Of a DNA stretch of 64,000 nt, positions 43,300 to 52,487 are shown piece after piece. The stretch comes from Pseudomonas sp. 14P_8.1_Bac3 (GTDB lineage: Bacteria; Pseudomonadota; Gammaproteobacteria; Pseudomonadales; Pseudomonadaceae). The position numbers were made by a program, and so were the translations under genes. The stretch's first letter is position 1. Every line of letters starts with the position of its first letter. Under the pieces are notes generated by a model. The model did no database searches and was not told the origin of the DNA. It worked only from the letters and a program-made list of their open reading frames with translations. The stretch covers positions 1 through 64,000 of the forward strand of contig NZ_JANLOD010000049.1 in assembly GCF_025466085.1 (NCBI RefSeq). Direction: 5' to 3'.

Positions 43300-43391
43300 C
43301 ATATCTGTTATCCCGATTGTTTCGTAAGTTAGTGATCAACCGCACCCAGCAGTGTGTGACCACCGTAACTTTCGACTACCGGAATGCATGT

Positions 43392-44378
43392 ATGAAACTG
43401 GCTTCGCTCAAAACTGAAACCCGTGATGGTGCGCTGATTGTTGTGTCCCGTGATCTGTCTCGCGCTGTCAGCGCCATTGATGTTGCACCCACGCTGCAGT
43501 GGGCAGTCGAGAACTGGAATGCTGTCAAACCTCAGCTGCAAGAACTCTCTGATGCATTGAACGCTGGCGACGTGGCCGGCAGTTTTGCATTCGATGAGAC
43601 CGAGGTTGCTTCGCCGCTGCCACGGGCCTTCCAGTGGCTGGACGGCAGCGCTTACCTGAGCCACGTGGAGTTGGTGCGCAAGGCGCGCGGCGCGGAAATG
43701 CCCGACTCGTTTTTGCAGGAGCCTCTGATGTATCAAGGTAGCTCTGACTACTTCACCGGCCCACACGACCCGGTGATCGTAGCCAGTGAAGATTGGGGTG
43801 TGGACCTCGAAGCTGAGGTTGCAATCATTACCGATGACGTACCGATGCTGTGCTCTCCGGAGGATGCCAGGCAGCACATCAAGCTGGTGATGCTGGTCAA
43901 TGACACTTCGCTTCGCCACATCATCCCGGCGGAATTGAACAAGGGCTTTGGCTTCCTTAACGGCAAAGGTGTCACTGCCTTTTCTCCAGTGGCCGTCACT
44001 CCCGATGAATTAGCAGGGAACTGGGATGGCGCCAAAGTTGATTTGCCGCTAACCGTGCATGTCAACGACGAAAAATTAGGGTCGCCGCTGGCGGGCGTCG
44101 ATAACTACTTCGACTTCTCCAGGCTGATTGCCCATGCCACCAAAACCCGCACGCTGACTGCGGGCACCATCATCGGTTCGGGCACGGTTTCCAACCACGA
44201 CCGTAGCCAGGGCTTCTGCTGCCTCTCTGAAAAACGCGCACTTGAAGTGGTCAACGAAGGGAAGGCAAAAACGCCATTTTTCAAGTTCGGTGATCGCGTG
44301 CGGGTAGAGATGTTTGACACGTTCGGCCACTCGATTTTCGGCGCCATCGATCAAGAGATCCAGGCACTCAAACGCTAG
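43392..44378 (+). CDS. Fumarylacetoacetase-type hydrolase (FAH family)
   Basis: The 328-residue protein starts MKLASLKTETRDGALIVVSR and carries the N-terminal and catalytic FAH domains: DLEAEVAIITDDVPM (metal ligands), HIKLVMLVNDTSLR, KGFGFLNGKGVTAFSPVAVTPDE and GTIIGSGTVSNHDRSQGFCCL. ATG 43392 is preferred; the frame from 43143 would run through the palindrome at 43280. It lies 69 bp before hmgA, so it most likely hydrolyses fumarylacetoacetate (or maleylacetoacetate directly) to fumarate and acetoacetate. No separate maleylacetoacetate isomerase gene is present in the window. Confidence 0.9.
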   Translation: MKLASLKTETRDGALIVVSRDLSRAVSAIDVAPTLQWAVENWNAVKPQLQELSDALNAGDVAGSFAFDETEVASPLPRAFQWLDGSAYLSHVELVRKARGAEMPDSFLQEPLMYQGSSDYFTGPHDPVIVASEDWGVDLEAEVAIITDDVPMLCSPEDARQHIKLVMLVNDTSLRHIIPAELNKGFGFLNGKGVTAFSPVAVTPDELAGNWDGAKVDLPLTVHVNDEKLGSPLAGVDNYFDFSRLIAHATKTRTLTAGTIIGSGTVSNHDRSQGFCCLSEKRALEVVNEGKAKTPFFKFGDRVRVEMFDTFGHSIFGAIDQEIQALKR

Positions 44379-44389
44379 GACATGGCAGC

Positions 44390-44412
44390 TGCCGGCTCGT
44401 ACGGAGCCGGCA
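44390..44412 (+). other. Hairpin between the FAH and hmgA genes
   Basis: TGCCGGCTC and GAGCCGGCA form a perfect 9-bp stem around GTACG. There is no T-run, so it may act as an intercistronic stability element. Confidence 0.5.
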
Positions 44413-44447
44413 ACTCACTGTAACCTTTTGATCAGCGTGGAACAAAA

Positions 44448-45764
44448 ATGACAAACTCCACTTCATCACAACCCTTGAATTACATGAGCGGCTTCGGCAA
44501 TCAATTTGCGACCGAAGCGCTGGAAGGTGCCTTACCCAAGGGGCGCAATTCACCGCAGAATGCCCCTCATGGGCTGTACGCCGAATTGATTTCCGGTTCT
44601 GCCTTTACGGTGGCGCGCGCGGAAAATCGGCGCACCTGGGTCTATCGGTTGCTTCCTTCGGCGGTGCACGGTGCGTTTGAACCGATGGCCCATGCAACTT
44701 GGGAATCGGCGCCGTTCAAGGCGGTGGCAACACCGGCTAATCGTTTTCGCTGGGACCCTTGGCCTGAACCGGCTGCCGGGACCGATTTCATCGGCGGTAT
44801 CACCACTGTCGGCGGTAACGGCGATGTCGATGAGCAGTCGGGCATCGTCGCGCACGTTTATCGCGCCAATGCCTCCATGCACGATCGCTATTTTTTCAAC
44901 GCCGATGGCGAAATGCTGATCGTGCCGCAACACGGCCAATTGTTAATTCACACCGAGATGGGTGTCCTGCAGGCAGGTCCAGGAGAAATTGCTCTGATCC
45001 CTCGCGGCATCCACTTTCGTGTGGAGCTGCCGGATGGAACAGCGGCGGGCTACATCTGTGAGAACTATGGTTCATCTTTCCGCTTACCCGAGTTGGGTCC
45101 GATCGGCTCGAACGGCCTGGCAAATCCAAGGGATTTTCTCGTCCCGGTCGCGGCCTATGAATCGGGCAGTCGCAATGTGCGTGTAGTGCGTAAATTCCTC
45201 GGTCAGTTTTGGCAGGCCAAGCAAATCCATTCGCCGCTGAACGTTGTTGCCTGGCACGGCAATCTCGCGCCATGCAAATACGATCTGGCCAATTTTATGG
45301 TCATCGGCAGCATCTCCTTTGATCACCCGGACCCATCGATTTATACGGTGTTGACCGCGCCTTCCTTGCATCCCGGCGTCGCCGATTGCGACTTCGTGGT
45401 GTTCCCGCCGCGCTGGCTGGTGGCAGAGGATACGTTCCGTCCACCCTGGTTCCATCGCAATGTCATGAGCGAAATGATGGGCCTGATCAAGGGCATCTAC
45501 GACGCCAAGGCCGAAGGCTTCGTGCCCGGTGGTGTGAGCCTGCACAACTGCATGCTGCCCCATGGTCCTGATGTGGCCACCTTCGAGAAGGCCAGCACGG
45601 CCGAACTGGCGCCACACAAGGTGGATAACACCATGGCGTTCATGTTCGAAAGCCGCCGAGTGTTTCGACTGACTCGACAAGCGCTTGATGCCGGCCACCG
45701 CCAGGCTGATTACGACGGTGTCTGGGATGGCTTCCAGAGCCCGGAAATCCAGCTTTCACGTTAA
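44448..45764 (+). CDS. hmgA: Homogentisate 1,2-dioxygenase
   Basis: The 438-residue enzyme opens the ring of homogentisate to maleylacetoacetate. It carries the family N-terminus ([14 protein letters not shown]), [13 protein letters not shown], and the iron ligands in the homologous places of the human enzyme: His336 and Glu342 (FHRNVMSE) and His372 (CMLPHGPD). The length equals the usual 430-440. It is placed between the FAH-type hydrolase and a flavin hydroxylase, so the operon converts a hydroxyphenylacetate-like compound via homogentisate. hmgA in pseudomonads normally sits with hmgB and hmgC; this copy has a different setting. Confidence 0.96.
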   Translation: MTNSTSSQPLNYMSGFGNQFATEALEGALPKGRNSPQNAPHGLYAELISGSAFTVARAENRRTWVYRLLPSAVHGAFEPMAHATWESAPFKAVATPANRFRWDPWPEPAAGTDFIGGITTVGGNGDVDEQSGIVAHVYRANASMHDRYFFNADGEMLIVPQHGQLLIHTEMGVLQAGPGEIALIPRGIHFRVELPDGTAAGYICENYGSSFRLPELGPIGSNGLANPRDFLVPVAAYESGSRNVRVVRKFLGQFWQAKQIHSPLNVVAWHGNLAPCKYDLANFMVIGSISFDHPDPSIYTVLTAPSLHPGVADCDFVVFPPRWLVAEDTFRPPWFHRNVMSEMMGLIKGIYDAKAEGFVPGGVSLHNCMLPHGPDVATFEKASTAELAPHKVDNTMAFMFESRRVFRLTRQALDAGHRQADYDGVWDGFQSPEIQLSR

Positions 45765-45798
45765 CGATTTACGTGTCTTGAACAAGAAGAAAACGACC

Positions 45799-47406
45799 AT
45801 GCAGACATTCGACGCAATCATCTCGGGGTACGGCCCTACCGGTGCCACGCTTGCCAACCTGCTCGGCACGATGGGTATGCGCGTAGCCGTCATCGAACGC
45901 GAAAAAAACATTTTCGACAAACCTCGGGCCATCACTGCTGATCATGAGGCGACCCGCGCTTTCCAGGCGGCAGGCCTGGCAGACGAGGTCATGAAGGGCA
46001 CCTGTGCTCATCCGGGAACCGATTTCGTTGGTGTGCAAGGGCAGGTCATCAAGCGCTTTTACCCGATGCCGGCACCGGGCCCACTGGGCTGGGAACCCAC
46101 CTACATGTTCTATCAGCCGGCGCTTGAGGCCACGCTGCGTGAAGGTGTTGAGCGCTTCAGTGACGTCGAAGTGTTCCTTAGACACAGCTTGGTCGAGTAT
46201 CGCCAATCCGAACATAGTGTCGAAGTCGATATGGTCGATGGCGAGGGCCATCAAAAGACACTGAGGGGGCGTTATTTGCTGGCCTGCGATGGGGCGCGCA
46301 GTGTTGTTCGCACTCAAATGGGCGCGAGCATCCACGATCTGGACTTTGACGAGTGGTGGGTCGTGGTCGACGCGCAACTACTCGACGACATCGAACTGCC
46401 TGAACGTTGCGTGCAGTACTGCCGACCGTCACGTCCAGGAACCTACATCGTCGGACCGGACAAACTGCGGCGGTGGGAAATCAAGGTGCTGCCTGGTGAA
46501 TCGCCGGAGTCCTTCAACGATCCCGCGCACCTGGACGAGGTGCTTTCCACCTTCGTCGATACGCGCTCGGTGCACGTGCAGCGTGTGGCGATCTATCGTT
46601 TCCATGCGGTGGTGGCCGAGCAATGGCGCGAAGGTCGCGTCTTTCTACTCGGCGATGCCGCGCACCAAATGCCTCCCTTCATGGGGCAAGGTCTGTGTGC
46701 TGGCGTTCGTGATGCCTATAACCTGGCCTGGAAACTTGATGTGGTGTCCAGGGGCCTGGCTGATCCGGCGTTGCTGGACACCTATACGGCGGAACGGCGT
46801 CCCCATGTGCAACAGGTGGTCGCTACGGCCAAGTCCTTCGGATTGATCATCGGCGAACTGGATGTGCGTGCGGCGCAAATTCGCGATGAGCGCCTGCAAG
46901 AGGAACTGAATTCGGGGGCCGCACTAACCGTCCGGCAGTCTTTCATTCCCGGGTTGAGCGCAGGCCTTTTGCATTTCGACAACGAAGGGGTTTTGGGGGC
47001 TGGAGCGGGTCAATTGTTCCCTCAGCCATGGGTCAGCGGACCTTCACTGCCACGGGCGCGCCTGGACGATGTGACCCGCGGGCAGTTCTATCTCGTGTGC
47101 CGTGACGCTCGCCTGGTAAAACAAATCAGTTCGCTGTTTGCCGATAGCGCCAGTCTGTTCGCCGGCGAGGTTGTGTGCCTCGATAAACGCAGTGATTCCG
47201 GTCACGAGAATGAAGCCGTTTATTGTTCGGAAGAGGGCACTTTTATCAAGCATTGGCTCGAGCAATTCGATGCTGTTGCAGTACTTGTTCGACCTGACGG
47301 TGTTGCCTTCGGTGTCGCCCGTGATTCTGCCGGCCTGGAAGACTTGATTGTCGATGCCGATCAGCAAATGGACGGTTTGACTTTCGTTCGTGAAGCAACG
47401 TGCTGA
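45799..47406 (+). CDS. FAD-dependent aromatic hydroxylase (MhpA/MhaA-like)
   Basis: The 535-residue flavoprotein has GYGPTGATLANLLG (10-23), the DG motif ACDGARSVVR and the GD motif LLGDAAHQMPPFMGQGLCAGVRDAYNLAWKL, as in 3-(3-hydroxyphenyl)propionate hydroxylase and similar phenolic-acid hydroxylases. ATG 45799 (reads QTFDAIISGYGPTG after the start) is the natural start; the longer frame overlaps hmgA. Located right after hmgA, it may form homogentisate from a monohydroxyphenylacetate, as the 3-hydroxyphenylacetate 6-hydroxylase flavoprotein does in P. putida U. That link is inference. Confidence 0.88.
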   Translation: MQTFDAIISGYGPTGATLANLLGTMGMRVAVIEREKNIFDKPRAITADHEATRAFQAAGLADEVMKGTCAHPGTDFVGVQGQVIKRFYPMPAPGPLGWEPTYMFYQPALEATLREGVERFSDVEVFLRHSLVEYRQSEHSVEVDMVDGEGHQKTLRGRYLLACDGARSVVRTQMGASIHDLDFDEWWVVVDAQLLDDIELPERCVQYCRPSRPGTYIVGPDKLRRWEIKVLPGESPESFNDPAHLDEVLSTFVDTRSVHVQRVAIYRFHAVVAEQWREGRVFLLGDAAHQMPPFMGQGLCAGVRDAYNLAWKLDVVSRGLADPALLDTYTAERRPHVQQVVATAKSFGLIIGELDVRAAQIRDERLQEELNSGAALTVRQSFIPGLSAGLLHFDNEGVLGAGAGQLFPQPWVSGPSLPRARLDDVTRGQFYLVCRDARLVKQISSLFADSASLFAGEVVCLDKRSDSGHENEAVYCSEEGTFIKHWLEQFDAVAVLVRPDGVAFGVARDSAGLEDLIVDADQQMDGLTFVREATC

Positions 47407-47495
47407 AGGTCCATTGGCAACGCTTTGAGCGGGTTTTTCTGCGTGTGTTACTTGTGGCGATTTAATAATAAAAAGTGATCGAAAGGACAATAAAA

Positions 47496-47678
47496 ATGAA
47501 AGCCCTATCGAACTATGCTGGACACCTTGCGCGCTTGAAAAGCGCCGTTGCATTGACTGTTTTTGCCTTCACAGTTCAAGCCTCCAGTTATGCGTACTAC
47601 GGACTTCCCCATACAGCGGGCGGTGCCTGGCGAAGAGATCGAACACCTATGTGGCCCAGTAAGGTTCATGTGCCGTGA
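47496..47678 (+). pseudogene. Probable internally deleted outer-membrane protein gene
   Basis: The 60-codon frame begins with a clear signal peptide (MKALSNYAGHLARLKSAVAL, then TVFAFTVQASSYA) and ends KVHVP. Only about 27 residues follow the cleavage site. It occupies the same place, before the paralogous MFS gene, as the full phenol-MetA-type outer-membrane gene at 28378, whose C-terminus is WIHVF. The nucleotides GTTCATGTG near the end echo ATTCATGTG there. An N- to C-terminal fusion after loss of the middle is likely. A genuine small secreted protein cannot be excluded. It has a ribosome site (GAAAGGAC). Confidence 0.5.
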
Positions 47679-47790
47679 TCGGGGAAACCCGGACTCAAGA
47701 TGAATGATCGCTGGATTTGATCTTTTCAATAGTTACTGAGTTGAAGTCTGTGCTCGATGTTTGAGTGCCGCATTAACACTGGAGTCTTGA

Positions 47791-49008
47791 ATGAACACGT
47801 TTTTTGGGTCGGTTATTTTTCGTGTCGCCATCATTTATAGCCTGGGTGTATTAGCGGCTATGACGGTAGGCGGGGCAGTACCACAACTGGATGCGATTGC
47901 CGGGGAGTTCCACCCCGAGAGCCCATCGGTGATCGGTCTGGTGATGTCGTTGCCCTCGGTCATGGTGGTGGTCGGCGCCTTGCTGGTGGGCTATCTGGTG
48001 GATCGCTTCGGCGACAAACTGGTGCTGCTGATCGGTAGCGTCGCTTTGGTTATCGGGGATGTAGTGGTTGTGGCTGCACCCACGCTGCAAACCTTGTTGG
48101 TAGGGCGCGGTATTTCCGGCGTCGGCTATGTGCTGATGGCGGTCTCGGCGATTACGTTGTTGATTCGTGTCACTCATGAAAAGCAGCGCCACATGGCTAT
48201 CGCGGTGTGGGCGACCTTCGTTCCCGTCAGCTTCATCATCCCCTTTCTGACCGCCGGTTGGGTCGTAAGCGCGGGCAGTTGGCGCTTTGCCTTTTGGGGA
48301 CACGCTGTCGTTACCATCGCCATTGCCCTGATTGCCTATGTAGCGGTTCCGGCGCGTGTGAAAGTGTCGGAGCAGCCTTCGCGCACCAGTGGCTTACAGG
48401 CAGTCCTGCGCTCACCATGGCCTTACCTGTTGGGTATTTCCATCGGCGGTGATGCTTTTTTGCACGTCGGTGTTATCGCGACCCTCGCGCCTTACTTGCA
48501 AAGCCACTACGGCGCCGACCCGCTGGTGATCAACTCCTGGAACATCGGTGCGATGGTGCTCAATGCCTTGGGCTGCCTGCTGTTCGGCAAGCTTCTCAAT
48601 CAAGGCTTTTCCCCGATCAAGGTCGGCGTCATTGCCATCATCGCCACGGGTATTCCGGCGTTCGCCATCTATGCGTTGCCCATTGGTGTCACCGGCTCCA
48701 TTGCCTGCTCCTGGGTGCTGATGTTCTTCAGCGGCGTACTGACCGGGATGTGGTCGTTCGTGCCCAACGTTTCGCCATCGGCGGGGAGCATCGGTGCAAC
48801 CAGCGGCCTAGTCACGCAACTGACCTTGCTGGGGGTATTGCTCAGTGGTCCTGTCAGCTTTGGCGCCATGAGCGGTGACCTGCCGATTTCCATGCAGGGG
48901 GTGATCGTCATTGCACTCCTGGCCTGTCTTGCCCGACTGCCAATCCTGGCCCGGGGCATCGTTCCCAAATGGTCCGATGGCGCCACTGTCGCTGTCGCCG
49001 GCCACTAA
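47791..49008 (+). CDS. MFS transporter (second of two paralogues)
   Basis: The 405-residue protein is a close paralogue of the transporter at 29413. They share the start pattern SLGVLAAM-VGGA, the loop GYLVDRFGDKLVL, SPWPY-LG-SIGGDAFLHVG and LTGMWSFVPNV. Twelve helices are predicted. Its position behind hmgA and the flavin hydroxylase suggests import of a hydroxyphenyl-acid. The duplication with its neighbouring outer-membrane gene points to a shared uptake cassette. Confidence 0.9.
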   Translation: MNTFFGSVIFRVAIIYSLGVLAAMTVGGAVPQLDAIAGEFHPESPSVIGLVMSLPSVMVVVGALLVGYLVDRFGDKLVLLIGSVALVIGDVVVVAAPTLQTLLVGRGISGVGYVLMAVSAITLLIRVTHEKQRHMAIAVWATFVPVSFIIPFLTAGWVVSAGSWRFAFWGHAVVTIAIALIAYVAVPARVKVSEQPSRTSGLQAVLRSPWPYLLGISIGGDAFLHVGVIATLAPYLQSHYGADPLVINSWNIGAMVLNALGCLLFGKLLNQGFSPIKVGVIAIIATGIPAFAIYALPIGVTGSIACSWVLMFFSGVLTGMWSFVPNVSPSAGSIGATSGLVTQLTLLGVLLSGPVSFGAMSGDLPISMQGVIVIALLACLARLPILARGIVPKWSDGATVAVAGH

Positions 49009-49086
49009 CTCAGCATCGTTGCTTCACCTGGGCTTGTACGCTCTCAGGTGCATCCTGACGTACTGACCCGTAAATAAGAAAGTATT

Positions 49087-49107
49087 GAGGTTGACCTGCT
49101 CAACCTC
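49087..49107. promoter_or_regulatory. Inverted repeat upstream of the PhzS-like gene
   Basis: GAGGTTGA and TCAACCTC (perfect 8-bp arms) flank CCTGC, ending 21 bp before the start codon. It may be an operator or an attenuating hairpin. Confidence 0.45.
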
Positions 49108-49128
49108 ACCATCTGCTGGAGAAAAGTG

Positions 49129-50415
49129 ATGTTGAATATCGCGATTATTGGTGCGGGTATCGGCGGTTTGATGACCGCTTTACGCTTGCATGAACAAGGT
49201 TTCAAACCGCGTGTCTATGAAGCGGCTCCCGAACTGCGGCCGTTGGGCGTCGGTATCGTCACCCAGCCTTACGGCACACGTGAAATAACCGAAGTGGGAC
49301 TGCTCGATGAGCTCAATGCGCGCTCGGTCGACGCCGTAGAGTCCTCCTACTTCAACCAGTACGGCCAGGAGATTTACACCGAGCAGTGCGGCGTGCACAT
49401 GGGGTATCCCCATGGCCAGCGCTTCGTGCACCGTGGCATCTTGCAGATGATTCTGTACAAAGCAGTCATCGAACGTCTGGGGGCGGAATCGGTCGTCATG
49501 AGCGTGCGTTGCACGGGCTTTGAGCAAGACGATTCGGGCGTGACCATCAAGTTTGCATCCACCACCAATGACGCCATGAGCCTGCCCATCGAAGTCCGTG
49601 CGGACATCGCCATTGCCGGTGATGGGATCAAGTCCGCCATTCGCAATCAGCTGTTTCCCGAGAAGACCGAGCCCCATTACTCCGGCATCACCCTGTGGCG
49701 TGGCGTGACTTTGATGAAGCCGTTCAAGGAAGGCGGCACCATTTTGCACATTGGTGCGCCGAGCAAGGGCAGCCTGATCGTCTACCCGATTCTGGACAAC
49801 GCCGATGACAGCGGTCTGACGCTGGTCAATTGGGTGGTTGAGCAAAATGGTCGTCCGGAAAGCATGGAGGACTGGAACCAGGAAGCGGACATCGCCGAAA
49901 TCGCGCATATGTTCGATGAGTGCGAGCTGGACTTTATCAACGTCGGCGAGATGCTGCGCAATGCGCGTGAGGTCTACCTGTTCCCGCTGGTGGACCATGA
50001 TCCATTGCCGCAATGGTCGTTCGGTCGAGTGACGCTGATGGGCGATGCTGCCCATGCCATGTACCCGCGTGGCGGTAACGGCGCCTGCCAGGCGCTGGTC
50101 GATGCGAGGGTTATTGCCGAAGCGCTGGCCACGATTGCCGATCCGGTTGAAGCGTTGAAGCACTATGAAGCCCAGCGCCGCGAGATCGCCAATCGCATTG
50201 TAATGGCCAACCGTGGCGATGGGCCTGAGGTCGTGCGTCGCATCGTCGAGGAGCGCACTGGGGGCCAGCGTTTCGAGGACATCGAGAAGGTCCTGCCGTT
50301 TGCCGAAGCCGACGCAATCTTCAATGAATATCACCGTATGGCGGGTATGAAGCGGCCAAATGAAGACACGGAAGAAAGGAAGGATTTCGCTTCCGCTTTT
50401 TCACACAGCGCATAA
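49129..50415 (+). CDS. FAD-dependent monooxygenase (PhzS/salicylate-hydroxylase type)
   Basis: The 428-residue group A flavin monooxygenase has GAGIGGLMTALRLHEQG (residues 8-24), the DG motif AGDGIKSAIRNQ and the GD motif LMGDAAHAMYPRGGNGACQAL. The combination PLGVGI-TQP, GITLWRGVT and LVNWVVEQ is closer to PhzS-like 'flavin-dependent oxidoreductases' than to salicylate hydroxylase. ATG 49129 is well spaced from CTGGAGAA; a GTG at 49126 is also possible. It could hydroxylate or decarboxylatively hydroxylate an aromatic acid. It follows the MFS gene by 120 bp and may share its transcript. Confidence 0.9.
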   Translation: MLNIAIIGAGIGGLMTALRLHEQGFKPRVYEAAPELRPLGVGIVTQPYGTREITEVGLLDELNARSVDAVESSYFNQYGQEIYTEQCGVHMGYPHGQRFVHRGILQMILYKAVIERLGAESVVMSVRCTGFEQDDSGVTIKFASTTNDAMSLPIEVRADIAIAGDGIKSAIRNQLFPEKTEPHYSGITLWRGVTLMKPFKEGGTILHIGAPSKGSLIVYPILDNADDSGLTLVNWVVEQNGRPESMEDWNQEADIAEIAHMFDECELDFINVGEMLRNAREVYLFPLVDHDPLPQWSFGRVTLMGDAAHAMYPRGGNGACQALVDARVIAEALATIADPVEALKHYEAQRREIANRIVMANRGDGPEVVRRIVEERTGGQRFEDIEKVLPFAEADAIFNEYHRMAGMKRPNEDTEERKDFASAFSHSA

Positions 50416-50603
50416 GGCCGGCATAAACAGCGCCGACGCTTAGAAGTGCTGATGGGGGCCAGGATAGAGGAAGAGACTTTACGGGTCGGGCCGCAGTCTC
50501 AACCCTCCACTGTTCTGGCCATCCCTTGCAATCGGTCAGCGGCCGATATTTGTGAGTGATGGTTAATCGTTAGACCGTGCCAACTATTTCAAGTAATGAC
50601 CCA

Positions 50604-51377
50604 ATGATCGAATTCAAAAATGTCAGTGCGTTTCAACATCAGACTCAGGTGTTGGAACGTTTTTCCTTAACGATTGAAGCGGGTGAGCGGGTCGCGATAT
50701 TAGGACCGAACGGGGCGGGTAAAAGTACCTTGTTGAAACTCATTGGCCGGGAAATCTATCCCGTGGAGGAGGAGGGCAGTTTTTTCAAGTTGTTTGGACG
50801 TGAAAGAATCACGCTCTGGGAGCTGCGTGAAAGAATTGGTTTCATGTCCCAGGAGTTTCAGGAGGACTACACCCCGTACACTCAAGCGTTGGATGTTGTG
50901 GTCTCGGGCTTCTTTGGTTCAATTGGTTGTCACGACCGTTTTATTCCGTCACCCGAGCAGTACGCTCAGGCCCGGGACATGCTGGAGGTGGTCGGGTTGT
51001 CGGATTGCCAATATCTGATGTTCCAGCGTCTCTCTGCCGGGCAGCAGCGACGCTTGATACTGGCGAGGGCGTTCATACATCACCCTGAGTTACTGATCTT
51101 CGACGAGCCGACAAATCACCTCGATGTGGGTGCTAGCAGAACAGTGCTCAACCTGATGCGTGATTTCTGTCGCGCGACTCGAGGCGTCATCGTGACCACT
51201 CATGATGTTAACGAAATAGTCCCGGAAATAGACCGGGTCATTCTGCTTCAACAGGGTCGTATTCTGGTTGATGGTCCCAAGGACGAGGTCTTGAGTCGGG
51301 AGAACCTTTCGCGGCTTTATCAAGTCGATCTGCGAGTTGAAAAGGAACAGGGTTGGTATCACCTTCGATATGCATGA
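50604..51377 (+). CDS. Orphan ABC-transporter ATP-binding protein
   Basis: The 257-residue ATPase has Walker A GPNGAGKST (34-42), the signature LSAGQQRRL, Walker B LLIFDEPTNHLD and the switch histidine VTTHDV. No permease or binding-protein gene is beside it, so it is either an orphan or a ModF/ylmA-like soluble ATPase. ATG 50604 is the likely start; a GTG at 50577 would add nine residues. No clear ribosome site is visible for either. The coding sequence is more AT-rich in style than its neighbours. Its partner and substrate are unknown. Confidence 0.85.
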   Translation: MIEFKNVSAFQHQTQVLERFSLTIEAGERVAILGPNGAGKSTLLKLIGREIYPVEEEGSFFKLFGRERITLWELRERIGFMSQEFQEDYTPYTQALDVVVSGFFGSIGCHDRFIPSPEQYAQARDMLEVVGLSDCQYLMFQRLSAGQQRRLILARAFIHHPELLIFDEPTNHLDVGASRTVLNLMRDFCRATRGVIVTTHDVNEIVPEIDRVILLQQGRILVDGPKDEVLSRENLSRLYQVDLRVEKEQGWYHLRYA

Positions 51378-51548
51378 GGTTTGCAGCGAGCCCTAGAACA
51401 TTGAGTTAAATGTACTTCAAAACTTTACTCTGCCTTACAAACTCTTTACACCCATAAACGATATCATCAGCGCCCTCCTATCATCGAATAACTACCCGCG
51501 TGAACAGTCTTTTCAGCCCGTTTTATCAGGCTCGAAGAACGCTCAGCC

Positions 51549-52064
51549 ATGGATGCTCTTCCTTTGAAAAACTTGATCAATCGTTATGCAACACCTCTCA
51601 CTACAGGCTTTTTCCTGGTTTCCCTGATTTCCGGCGTGGCTTTGTTTTTTCACTGGGCACCTGGACTTTTTCACGGCATGCATGAATGGCTCAGTATGGT
51701 GTTACTTGTTCCATTCGCCTTGCACCTTTGGAAAAACTGGGGCCCGATGGTGGGGTACATCAATCGCAAGACACTCTTTGTGCCCCTGCTGCTTTCGGTA
51801 CTGCTAGCGATCCCTTTTGCTGTCTCAAGTACTGGAGGCAAGCAAGGCGGGAACCCTGCATTTGCAGCGGTGCAATTAGTGAGCAAGGCGCCTTTGGTCG
51901 ACAGCGCGGCTTTGTTCAATAACACACCGGATGAGCTGGTAGCGAGACTGCGTCAGCGCGGGCTTGCGGTGACGTCCTCCGGCGATAACCTCAACCAGAT
52001 TGCGCAGTCTGCAAAAATGCAGCCTGCGCAATTGATTGCCGAACTGATGAATGATCGCAAGTAA
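51549..52064 (+). CDS. DUF4405-type membrane protein (cytochrome b-like fold)
   Basis: The 171-residue protein has three hydrophobic helices (LTTGFFLVSLISGVALFF, WLSMVLLVPFALHLWKNW and LFVPLLLSVLLAIPFAVSS) and histidines placed as in DUF4405/cytochrome b561-like proteins (FHWAPGLFHGMHEW and ALHLWKNW). A C-terminal soluble part (about residues 105-171) contains TPDELVARLRQRGL and NLNQIAQSAKMQPAQLIAEL, resembling a short helical domain. Haem binding is possible but unproven. No link to the catabolic genes is visible. It is the last gene of module B. Confidence 0.8.
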   Translation: MDALPLKNLINRYATPLTTGFFLVSLISGVALFFHWAPGLFHGMHEWLSMVLLVPFALHLWKNWGPMVGYINRKTLFVPLLLSVLLAIPFAVSSTGGKQGGNPAFAAVQLVSKAPLVDSAALFNNTPDELVARLRQRGLAVTSSGDNLNQIAQSAKMQPAQLIAELMNDRK

Positions 52065-52119
52065 CGATCTTGCATACTGAACCGCCTCTCTTTTCGTAGA
52101 CACATGAATGACTGCAAAG

Positions 52120-52487
52120 GCCGATTTCTGCCGGTCATGAAGCCGAAATCAAGCTGAAGAACGTGCTCGGCGATGAGCGCTCACAAAAGACACCGACTTA
52201 AGAGGGCGATGAAGAAGCATTCGCGGTATAGGCGGGAAAAGACATCGCCGATTCGGCCGGAGAATGCTCGTAGGTCGAGGACAGCACGGCACTGAGTCGA
52301 TCGCCCAACAGATTCCAGGTGCGTTTCTTCTCTTCGGCATAGTCGTGGTGCAGGTAGTGGCGCCGCACCCGTGAGCCGGCCAGCACATGGTTTTGGCAGC
52401 GGTCGATGACGTCCAGGCTGACCCCCATAGCCTGCATCATGGTCGCCCCCGTACGGCGCAGGTCATGTGGTGTCCAGTCGCCTTTTA
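52120..52487 (-). pseudogene. Integrase remnant (copy 3), C-terminal fragment
   Basis: The minus-strand frame 52482-52198 encodes GDWTPHDLRRTGATMMQAMG, then SLDVIDRCQNHVLAGSRVRRHYLHHDYAEEKKRTWNLL. This is the integrase C-terminus with the HxxR box and the catalytic tyrosine region in one frame, unlike copy 1. All earlier codons are deleted: the coding sequence is joined at about 52482 to the sequence that lies upstream of the integrase start in copy 1 (TTTTACCCCCACA, at 5679). Downstream flank 52120-52200 is nearly identical to that of copy 2. Confidence 0.88.
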
